From NCBI GenBank assembly GCA_013397455.1, contig VYZB01000330.1, forward strand, positions 409,790 through 473,789: a stretch of DNA of 64,000 nucleotides, read 5' to 3'. Made by a program: the position numbers and the translations under genes. The notes beneath the pieces are model-generated. The model did not search any database. It had not been told where the DNA came from and saw nothing but the letters and a program-made list of their open reading frames with translations. Shown one piece after another: positions 41,301 through 53,300 of this stretch. How positions within the stretch are numbered: position 1 is the first letter of the stretch; each line of letters opens with the position of its first letter. Source of the DNA: Crotophaga sulcirostris. Lineage: Eukaryota; Chordata; Aves; Cuculiformes; Crotophagidae.

Positions 41301-44300
41301 AACAACTTCCAGCAGGAATAGTGGAGTTAAAAAAAATATCTAACAGACAGAGCTTAATACATTTTTAAGGTGATTTGATCACATGGTTTCCTGTACCGTA
41401 AGGGACCTCACTCAATAGCACAGTCTCCTCTTAACTCCCTATCTTCAGCTGTGTGACCTAGCAGGCACATACAGTCCATGAGAAATGAACTGCTCTGCAG
41501 AAGACACCTCCACTGATAACACTGCTTCAAACTGCTTGCAGAGCAGAGCTGTACCTACAAGTATTGCGTGCGTGTCTATCACACAGCTGTGCTATGAGAC
41601 TTTTTTTTTTTTAATTACTGAAGCTATTGCTGCGTTAAGCAAAGGGTTGAGCTCCTTCTGCCCTTCAGGCATTTCATTTCTCCTCAACATGCTCACCTGT
41701 ACCAGAGGCTTTACAACTTCAGCTTTTATTTTTTCTGGTATATCAAAACTTCTTGTTTTCAGTGTCTTTCAGGGCTGCTTGGTTCCTGCAGTCACCATTC
41801 CCTGTGTCTTACTGTCATGTACAGGATGTTACTAAGGACGTGGTTAAAACAAGAAACACCAAATGCCAACAGCTACTACAAACCGACCATGTTCCCTGAT
41901 ATAACAGATGTAGAAAGGTCCTTGGAAGAATATACCAGCTCACAGCTTCTCCAGTACACTCCCCTTTGAGTGGGCCCAAGATTACCAAGAAAACAGTCTC
42001 AGCTGGATTACAAAGCCATTTCAGAACAATTAGACATTTTAAAGTACTCCAGTGTATTTGCTTTGGAAAATACATATACATAAGAGCAACCTAGAAAATG
42101 TTTATGTGGAGAGTAGCTAGCTTTCCAGGTCTGATAAAACCTGGTTTCAGAAGTGGCTCCTACAAAAATTGCAGCTCAGATTGAACAAGTAATTTGGTAT
42201 AGACCAACTCAGGGTGAAAAGAAAGCATAATGTAAAATCAAAGACTGAGAAACCATGAGAGAATAGCCCAGGAACTGGTTAAAAAAAATCATAGCTATAG
42301 TTACTTAATACAGAAGTCTAGAAGAGACATTATATCTTCCCTTGTGCTGCAGAAAGTTACAACCCTGGAAATATGAGATGAGTAACTACTAAATTTTAGA
42401 GTGGAGAAAGGCTAAACCTAGACACAGATACATACTTTGAAGTTTACCTTTTTTAATCAGAAAGGGATAAAAACTAATTATACAGAAAGAAACCAATCCT
42501 TTCTGTTCCTTTTCCTTCCCAATCACCCAAAGGCACAATGGTGGTGGTGCAGGGGTGTAAGAAGGGCACTGACCAAATGCTTTGACACTGCAGCACTAGG
42601 CTGCAGGTACCTATAGAGATGCCACTCTTAGCATGCCCAGGGGACTGACTTTTACTTCACACCCTGAGTGATGCCCTGGAGAGACAACATGTAGTTACTA
42701 AACTGCAGACAGAAGGGCAGTACCTTTCACTAGATAGTGCAAACCTTCATAACAACAGTCCTCTTAACTGCTTTGTCAAACACTGGGCTAACATTAGGCT
42801 AACAAATTCATGATCTGTTGAGTAGTGGAAAACAGAAATAGTAAGAATCCTGGTGATCAAGACAAGACACTCTTCCATACTGAGGAGAGAGGTGATAAAC
42901 TGCTGTCTGGCAGCCCCGGATAGACATCTACAGAAGCTCACAGGTGTCTTTCAGCATTTTGAGAATCTGCTGCCACCTCTAGTCAGACCATTTCTGCCTG
43001 GCTGCCCTGTCCCAGGTGGTCATAAAACACACAAATTCTGTTCCAAGTACAATTTGTTCCATTTTATCCACCTGCTTCTCCTCTTCAGGTATACTGCTTC
43101 TGCATCAGAAGTCTGAAGAAACCAGAGTCAAAACCTTCCATCTTTGATCAACATTACCTGACAAGCACATGCAGCTCACAATTTGGATCCTTACTGTTAC
43201 TCAACAGCAGCTGAAAAAGGATACTAGAAAAGACTAAGGATGCCACAAGAAAGTAGGGAACTTTATAGGTTTGTCTTCAAAACACAGAATTCCTGCATTT
43301 TGAGAGTCAGTAGTTTGAGTAACACATAACAACGTGAGCACAGCAGCTCTAATGCTATGCTCTATGTCCTCTAAATTTAGTAGGTGCTGCTGCTCACAGA
43401 ATGACCAAACTGAAGTTTTTCAGAAAATTCAGGCCCCTGTACATGAATGATGGCATACAACCACTCCAAATATCCTTCTGTATTTTAGTCTGCAGGGAAA
43501 AGTTTGTGATGCAGTTTAGTTAAACACTTGTACTACTACTACTACAAAAACAAAACATGCCATCATACTTACAGGATGTGACACAATACACTGCTTAACA
43601 TGCTTAAGGCCAGTGAACAATTTGCTGGGTAAGAGACAAGAGGTCGAGCTGCTCAAGATAACATTGTCACCAACAATAAGATCCAACTGACCAAAAACCT
43701 TCTTTTTCAGTTCCAGGTTCTCCGGAGTACATTCCTGGAATAAAAACAAAAGTGAGTATTACAAGTCTTCTAGTTCAATAGTATTTATCCATATATTTCA
43801 ACTTCACCAATCTCACTGTGACACCCAGAAACTCAGCACAAATCATCTATCTTAATCATTCTAGGTATACCAGTTAGCCATAACACAAAAATACCTTCCC
43901 ATACATAAAAAAATGGAAAGCCCAAGAGTTTCGCTATAGCAGAAGACCACACACCACAGGAGACTTAACACAAAACAAACAGTTCTGGTTTTGACTAAAA
44001 CAGAGACTTTTACTCACGTACAAAGAGAACACAGCACAGAGAAATAAGACCTGGTCTCCATTTTTTCCAGAAAACCTCACACAATAGAAGTATTCTCTCT
44101 CAGACAAGATGTAAAAGGGCAGGTGTACCTCAAAAGTAGACAAACTTACAATCTCCAGAACTATATCAGGAGATTCAAAGGTAGAGTTTTGGAACCTGCA
44201 TTGAACCACATCTCAGTGACCCTCACACTTAGAATCACAGAATGGTTTGGGTTGGAAGGGACCTTAAGGATCATCCAGTTCCAAACTCCCTGCCATGGGC

Positions 44301-47300
44301 AGGGACACCTCCCACCACACCAGGCTGATCAATGCCCCATCCAACCTGGTCTTGAGCACCTCCAGGGAGGGGGCAGCCACAGCTTCCCTGGGCAACCTGT
44401 GCCAGTGTCTCACCACCCTCATCGTAAAGAATTTCTGCCTAATGTCTAATCTTCCCCCTTCCAGTATAAAGCCATTCCTCCCTGTCCCATCACTACTTGC
44501 CCTTGTAAAAAGTCCCTCCCCAGCTTTTCTGGAGCCCCTTCATGTACTGGAAGGTTGCTATGAGGTCTCCCCAGAGCCTTCTCTTCTCCAGGCTGAACAA
44601 GACCAACTCTCTCAGCCTGTCCTCACAGCAGTGGTGCTCCAGCCCTCAGATCATCTTCACAGCCCTCCTCTGGACCCGCTCCAACAATTTCCATATCCTT
44701 CTTATGTTGGGGATTCTTAAAAAGCTTAAATATCTCCATTCATTTCAACTCTGTGAAAGATTTCTGAAGTAAAATGCATGCCATTAGAACTTCTCCCAAA
44801 GCTATTTAGCATGTTCAGCTCAGTGCTATTGCGTGAAATTTCACATGTATGAGTCAAGAGTCACAATCTACATGCACTAGAATTTCAAAATCATCCCCAA
44901 AATCTGCCTAAAGGAGAGTATGTAGAGGTCCACCATTTTGGGAGCAACAGGGACATGACAGAATAACTACTGCAGATCCCACAGTCAACAGGAAATACTT
45001 CAGTCTATGAGAAGAAAACACGGGAACAAAGCCAGGTTGTTTTCAGGATTTTTGGAATGGTTTAAAAAAAATCTAAACAGGATCCAAACTTGCAAAACCT
45101 TAGCTTTACCTTTAAAACACAGAGAAAATACCTTTTTTTTTTCCAACATTAACCTTCTCCCACCTGCCAGTACTTCATTCTGTACTTCCTGTTATGCTGA
45201 AGTGCACAGGAGGGTAGGGGGAAAGGCTATGTATTTAATATAATCCAAAATCTATATTCAACACCTGCAGCTCCAGACTGACTCCATGGCAGGAATTCCT
45301 AGGGCCAGAGTTTTTAACCCAGAAAATGGGTTAAAAGTAACTTGAAGTCTTCAAAAATAAGCAAAGTGCATGGAACAGTACTAAAAGTTCCACTATGCAG
45401 AAGAGATAAACAGGGTCATCTAAGAACTCCAGATAGAGCCCAAAGTAATAGACAGCCTTATCAAAATAAAATGATACTCTGCTTATAATTCCAGGATCCC
45501 TGCTTGTTGGTTAAGTTTAAATAGTTTCTTTTAGTAAAGCCAAACATGAAGAGAACTCTGCAGATATTGTTCAAGCTAATAAAAAGAGTTGCTCTGAATA
45601 GGTTTATTGTGAACTTGAAACTCTAAGCCTCTTCTCACGTCGGATGATAATCAAAAAGCTGAACTCAAATCTGCTGGAAACTCAAACCTGCCATGGTTAC
45701 GTAAGGTTTCTGAATGGGCCATTTGCTTGAAGTTTCTTGCATAGTGTCACAATTGTATTCAGGTTGTTGGACCACTGCAATAAAGTTTCTGTCCTCATCA
45801 AGCATGCGATTATTTTCTCAGAGACACCAATTCCCTGAAGAACAGGGAGAAAATTAAGCTCTAAACAATTCATTACACAGGAACCTTATTTGTTGTCAGT
45901 TATAGAGGCTAGAGAGCTCTGTAGCTATTCTGTCTACCCTGAGAAAGAGAAGATCAAACAATGACCAGGTGAGATATGGTTTTAAAGCTACCATGGTCTC
46001 TCTCAGAGAATTAGTGGAAGAAGGTTAGCATAGACCTCTACGCATTTTAAGTGACACTGTATATTTCTGTGCCCTTTTTGTAGGGAAGATCATGCTTCTC
46101 ATTTGCAGTGAACAGTACCCCTTTATTCCAAGGCCCGAGAACTTGAACAAGGTTGCTACTAATCTGATTTCCAATTTAAACTTTATTAGACATCTTTTTT
46201 AACAGCCTGATCAGAATATGACAGTTGTTAATTTTTAAACCCCATCTCCTGGAAGAGCTGTATTGGATTAAAGGCACATTCAGAGAACATGTAACAATGA
46301 TCTGACAAGCCTATGAGTTCTTAAAGAACCACACAAAGAAAAACACACATCAGACTCTCTCCCCAGCAGGCAACACTGATATCCAGACAAGGTGACTGAG
46401 GTCTAGTTGCCCCCAATTAAAAGGTTGCACTCATATGACCCAACCTCTCGAATGCCAGTCCATAGAAAGCCAGGGAGTTCTATTTGTCTAAGTTCAGGCT
46501 TTTCTACCATGCTGCTCACCATCTGTGCTCCCACACACGTCCACGTTCACCTAAGCACACAACTACATTTACCTCTATTTAAATGCTGGCACCTACTCAG
46601 ATTCTTCTTATCCATTCTCAGATAGGCCAGGGAAGCAACTCACTTGTGTCATCTTGTAGGAAACACTTCCCAAAACACTGAAGCAAAGCACTGCAACACA
46701 GTGGTATTGTCCTATACAAGCATGGCAGCATAAGATGAAAGCCAAAGATTTAACCTGGCATGGAGAAGGTCAAATATCAGCAACCATTCAGAAACAAGCA
46801 AGCCACTTTCTGTAAGAGCATCTGGAGATGCTGGCACAGGGAGCTGCATTGAGCCCTCTCAGTAACAAGTATGGAGTCTCATGACAGTCACCATGCATAG
46901 GGAACTGCTGAACAAAGAAGTTGGAAAGTCACACCTGCACAATGATGAGCTCCCAACTCCTGACTAAATTCTGGCTGCTGCAGATTCAAGAAAACATTCC
47001 CTCCCTGACAATCTTAACACGAAGATTTATGTCAATGTAAGTTCCTACAAAGGAAGACAGATCAATATTGAACTCTCCTAGACCAACTGTTCTACACCTG
47101 TCTTCATTCCCAGACAGTATCCCATGCCATGGGATTCTTCCAAGCAGATTTTGGCCTGAACAGGCCAAAGTTATCTCTCCTAAAGTTTAGGATAGAGAAC
47201 TCACTTTTTGTCTACCTTCTCCTCTCAGGATCCTCAACTCTACCATCTCATGGTCACCGTAGCCAAGGCTTCCCCCCCGACATTCACATTATCAACCAGT

Positions 47301-50300
47301 TCTTCCTTGTTTGTAAGCATCAGGTCCAGCACATCATTTCGCTTTCTTCTGCTCCTCAACCACTTGTGCCAGGAATTTACCGCGAAAGCATTCCAGAATC
47401 TTCCCAAATTGTTTGTGCTCTCCTGCGTTACCCCTCCACCAGATATTGATGTAGTTGAAGCTCTGCCATGAAGACAAGGGACTGCGGATGCGAGGCTTTT
47501 TCCAGCTGTCTAAAGAAGGCCTTTTCTTTCTCATCAGGCGGTCTGCAGCAGACTTCTACCACAATGTCTCCCACAGTGGTGGTCCTGTTAATCCTGACCC
47601 ATAAGCTCTCAACTGGCTCCTCATTCAAACCAAGGCAGAGCTCTGTACACGCTAGCTCACAGCATGTATTAAATATCATAGGCAGTTATTCCTCTCCTAC
47701 CTTCATCTTGCACCACCTAATCCAAGAGCTGTCCTTCACTGCATGTTGCAGCTGCTACAGGAAAAGCACCCTGTGGCCTTGCCCTAACCACAATAAGGTA
47801 GAAAATTCTTCTAAAGTTCTGTGACCTCCTTCTTCCCAGTAAATTCAAAAGGGCTTCAAGTAGCAGGTAAAGCTGTTTAGAAGTCAAAACCACTTTGATT
47901 ACAAGGACACTCTTCATCTTCCACAGTTAAGAGAGGATCTCCAAACATGCCACAAACCCTGGCTCTGTTCCTTTGTTTATACACATATAATTTACAGCAC
48001 TTAATTTTGAGGCTCTAATACAAAACAGTTCCAAGTCAAGTGACAGCAGTCCACTCCTCTTGTAGAATGAAGACATAGCTGAGAACCAAAAAAATCTCAA
48101 AAGCTGGACCCAGATCCAGTAGGAGAAAACATTTATTTCAGTCTCCTTTTAAAAAATGTTATTACCCTCACCTGAGGGTAAAGACAGGGGCAGCAGCTGG
48201 GCAGGAGACACACTCCCACACACCGCTGTACAGGTTGGGGATGCAGCACGGAAACACGAGACACGTACACACAGCTGTTACTGAAGGAGTCCCCAGGCTA
48301 TTGCACACCTTTCCGTGTGGTGTCAGCATTTTGATCAGATAAAATGAGGAAGATTAAAAGAAAAAAAAAATAGAGGCACAAAACCATTTGGAGGTGATGC
48401 AGGAACCCAAACTATATACACACAAGGGAACAGAAGCTCATCAAGTTGTTTGTCCTCCCTGTTTTTTTTTTTTAATTAGGTTGGAAAAGACCTTTAAGAT
48501 GATCATGTCCAACCACAAACCTTACACTGCCAAGTACACCACTAAACCATGTCCCTAAGTGACACATCTACCTGCCCTTTAAACACCTCCAGGGATGGTG
48601 ACTCAACAACTTCCCTGGGCAGTTCTGTTCCAGTGCTTGACAACCCTTTCAGTGTAGTAATATTTTCTAATATCCAATTGAAACCTCCCCTGGCGTAACC
48701 TGAGGTCACATCCTCTCACCTTATCACTTGTTACTTAGGACAACATCACTAAGGTCACTGTGGAGCTTTTAATTTTAAATGTGCAGGCTCTGCCCCCAGT
48801 TTTCTTCTCTCTATACCCTTGCATCTGTGGTCTGGTCCCCGAGGGACCACTTATGAGCATCTGCATGATCATGTCTATATCAGACCTGCTGGTTATGCCT
48901 GGGTCATCACAGGCCCCATCTTCTCTACAGCAGCTCATGATGAGTCTCCAGGGCCAGTTGAGATTTGGAAGAGACTCCACATACCTGGGTACACAACTTC
49001 TTCCAAGATGGTTTCAAACACATCCAAATACCAGATCATTAACCAAAAATATGTTTAGCGACAAGACTCCTTAGATGTAAAACAATTCTAGTTAGTCCAA
49101 AACGAGCCAGACAACCTTATCATAGAACTTCCTGTTTGGAAAAGACCTTTGAGATCATCGAGTCCAACCACACCTGTCCACTACTGAACCATTTTCCTGA
49201 GAAACTGGTCTACGTCTTTAAACGCCGCCAGGGATGGTGACTCAACCATCTCCCTGCGCAGCTGTGCCAGTGCCTGACCACCCTTTCAGTGAAGAAATTC
49301 TTTCTAATGTCTAGTCTGAACCCTCCCTTGGTGTAACTTGTGGCCATTACCTCTCGTCCTATCACCTGTCACTTGGGAGAAGAGACCAACACTCACCTTG
49401 GCAACCAAGACTTTATTTTCAACCTGAACAAAAATTGGTATCCTGAAAGCCAAGGGTAAGAAAGCAGGATAAGGACAGCAGCACCTTTAACTGAAAAGCA
49501 GACTGGCAATTTGTTAATGACAGGGCTGCATTATCACCACTTGACACAATTATTAAATATATGTATAAAATAGAAAGGCACAGCCATGTATGCTCACACC
49601 CTGGGGCTTCAGTCTTTCTATGAGGTAGGAATGCACTAAAGTAAAAAGCTTAGCACAGAGGAGGAGAAGGAATCACATCACATGAGGATTTTAAGAACAG
49701 GTTAATCCATTTTTGGCAGACAGTTGTCTAGGTATGACTGATTCTGCCCTGGGACAGTGGTTGGACTAAGTAACCTCCGACGTCCCTTCCAGCCTAATTT
49801 CAGATAACTCTGTAGTTGGTAGGGCAGCAAAGGTAAAGGTGAATCTTCTGATAAAGGTGGAGTTCTCTCATACACTATTCTGCTGAGGAACAGAGGACTG
49901 GGGAGACACAGGACACACAACCCCCCCTTACAAGTTTAACTCTGATTCATAAGACTTGAACTTGTTTAAATCTCGGTTCAAAAATATAGTTATAAAAGTG
50001 TCTTAGAGCAAATCTACAAGCCCCTGGCTTTTAGAACAGTTTTAAGTTCATATTCAGAAAGTTTTAATAAAATTCAAAGCCACCACCTAAAGGACAGTAG
50101 ACAAGTAAGCTTATTATGGAGCAGTTGTAAAAGCACCAGTTAAGAAAACCAGCACTTTCAAGCTAATCTAATTTAAAAAAAAAAGTATTTTAGGTCTATA
50201 ACTCACTTCAAATCTAAAGAAATGATAACTTCTTAGTTGTCTTGAATTTATGAGCTCATACCAGTGTGAAATGTGATGCTTCTTAAATCACTGCATCTGG

Positions 50301-53300
50301 AGCAACATGAAAGACTGTGTACCACATGATATTGTAAAAGTAAATAACACTTCAGTGTAGTGAAATCCAGCATTTAGATGGAAACTTTTTGTACTTTCCT
50401 ACAGTTCAGAAACATACTCTGTTAAGGAACTGGTGCAATAAAAATATCAAGTTACAGCCATTTTATACCATCCAGAACAAGTGACTGAATTATAGAGTGT
50501 CTTTTCTAACTTCAGTACTAAATACAAAAGAGGATTTGAGGAAGCACTAGTTTTCAGAACTACATTTTCTAAAAATCAAATTTGAAGATTAGGGAGAGTT
50601 TTGAGGGATTATTTCGGGCTATTTGATTTGGTTTGTTTTTTGTTTAAAACACATACAAGTAATGAAGGTGAGCTTTGCTTCATCTAGTGACAGCATCGTG
50701 CTGTGAAGAGATCCATCTTTTTCCATGATGTTTATGTGCACTATAGAACTTTCAGAAGACAGACAAGCTGATCAGGCAGGCTGTTACAGAATAGATTAAG
50801 ATCCTTTTTGTTGCTATAGGGAAGGGCCATAAGATCTTAAACAGGTTGAATGACATCCTCCTCCCCACACACTTTCTCAAAGGATCAGATCTCCGCTTTC
50901 TTCGACTGTGATTCCAGCCACCCTGAAAAACAGGGGAAGTGATCTGGCAAAAGGCAATGGAAATAAAACACAGCCCTAGAAAGGACACCAAGGAGCACTG
51001 AAAGAGAACCTGGGGAGCAGTATTATCTGCTGGGCAGGATGACAGTTATGACAATTATGACCTCCTGTAACAGGGACCAAAACCATACTCAAGTCTAATG
51101 GCAGACATCGCACAGAACAGACAGGGAGTGAATGGTAGAAAGTCTGGAAGGACTAAAGTCTATTCAGCAGCAGCACCACAGTAGTGACACTGGCAAGTTG
51201 TTTACCCAAACACTGTTTTTCAGTTCAACTCAAACACTGACTTGATAGTATTTTACAGCAAGCCTTTGAGATCAGATTGTTTCAAACCCTAAAATAGTTT
51301 CTCCAAAACCTCTACAAAGATTGCAAGGCAGGTCACATGCTTAAAACCAGTTCCCTCAGAAACCAAAACAACTTCTGGTGCCTCAGGTCAGTGTTTAAGG
51401 TAAGTAGGGTAAAACCAGGCCTAAGGTTATATTTACTGAGAGCAAACAGACCCATGTTTGTCTGTCCAGTGCTCAGAACTGACCAGTCTAGAAGAAGCTG
51501 TGTTATTGCAATGCTTGCACACTCTGCCTTCCAGCAGCTTTGTATTTACAGAGCTGCATCATTAATGCAGCTTCAAAACTGGAATGGTCTTCTACCCTGA
51601 GAGCTCAGGGCAGCTGAAGACACCTTCATCCATTGCTGTCTGCACATATTCCATCATCCCCAGAAGTAAAAAGGTTCTTGATAGCCATCAGGAAAGTAAA
51701 ACAAAAGGTAGTGGCAGAAACTGGTCCCAGACATAGACAAGTTTTTATGACTGGAGACATGAGACACCTACTGTCAAGGCTCCCAAGACAATGCTGGTTT
51801 CCCATTCTGAGGCTCAACCAGGCTTTTTGAAAACTGCTTTTAAGCTGGTGACACTGTTTTTATACATATGTCTAACTGGGAGAGATAAAAGTGCCAGTAA
51901 GATCTAAAAGAGATCAGGCTAAAGATCTGTTAGTGGTGTTATCACCAGATCAACAGAGTTCGCATGTGCAGTAAGGGTGGGGGGAATATGCTCTCTCTTT
52001 TTAAAGAGAAGAAAGCAAAAATAAAGATGCTGTTCTAAGGCTTTTAGGCAGCTTTCGTTTGAAAGAAAAATGGATAAATGCCTCAGACCACACAGTATAA
52101 GTTAAAAGCTTAAATTCATCCCCTTGCCAGTCTGCTTTGTCCCGTGTCACAGCACAACTGACTGGTTTGGTGATCACCTCTCAGCCAGGCCTCACAACTC
52201 ACCAGCAGACACAGCAGCTCCAACACCAAGAGTAAGATCTTACCAACAGTTAGTTATCTTAGCCTCCTCCGAGACCTAATGAACTCTGTTATTCTGTTAT
52301 TAACTTGCTCCAAAGCAGAATATTTAAAATGATACTTTTTCATTTTACTAGTATTGTGGAAAGAAATCCCACAAGGGCTGCACTGTTTTCTATTCAGCTT
52401 ACATTACACAGGACCTAGACACACATCCACTCAGATATGTTTTCAGTAGTGAAAGGACTACTAATAATTTCAGTACCCAATAGTCACATAAGGAGTAAAG
52501 ACAAAAGTCATCATGTATTTATGCAGGAAAGTTAAGAGCACAGTATTAAGAAACATTTACCTCACCTATGTAATTCCAGGGATATTATAATACAGGTGTA
52601 TCCATTAATTTGTCTCCGTGGCATTTTCAGCTAACAGAAAAGTTATTTCAGAATTAAAGCTTTTAGTGATGCAAGAAGCTTCACTTAAATGCTATAGGTT
52701 ATGCACTCCTCAGAGCTTTTCTATGCTACTTAGAAGAAGTGAAACTGGGTGAACACTCAGTTTTAGAGCAAAAATCAGATTGATCTCCTAATGTTGAGGC
52801 AAAGCACACCAATCAAAACAATTTACTTCATAAAAAGGCTCAGGAGAGGGAAATATATAAAATAATATGCATCAAGGTATACCTTGTTTTCACAAGTTCA
52901 TGACATTACTGATATGAATTGTCTTCTTACTCAGTCCTAATTGCTTCTTTTTACTACTTTATCTTCTCTAATGTCATTTAGGGAGTTCCACTTTTTAGTA
53001 CTTCAATCCATTCGTTTTAAGTTATGTCCCATGAAAATGACACAGCTGCCTGAAGAATTCAAGAGTGCAAACATCAAGGAAATTTTTAAAGCTTAAAGTG
53101 GACTTACTCTACAAAGGCCAAATTTGAAAAGAAGTTAAGATTTAACCAACTGAAATGGGTAAAGAAATGCAGTTCTCAGGGAAGTCTTCTAACAAGGTTA
53201 TAACATTAAGCAAGAAAACAGAGTTCCCTATATTCAACTAACATTAATGCAACTGATGTTTTATTTTTATGTAACTAAAAGCCAAAACACTTGCACTCAG

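Noticed and set aside
44123..44720. 108- and 141-codon plus frames
   Set aside because: They translate the reverse strand of the CR1 copy at 44231-44716.
47428..47679. 83-codon minus frame with protein-like content
   Set aside because: It is the CR1 endonuclease domain (SLWVRI...CCRPPDE), not a host gene.
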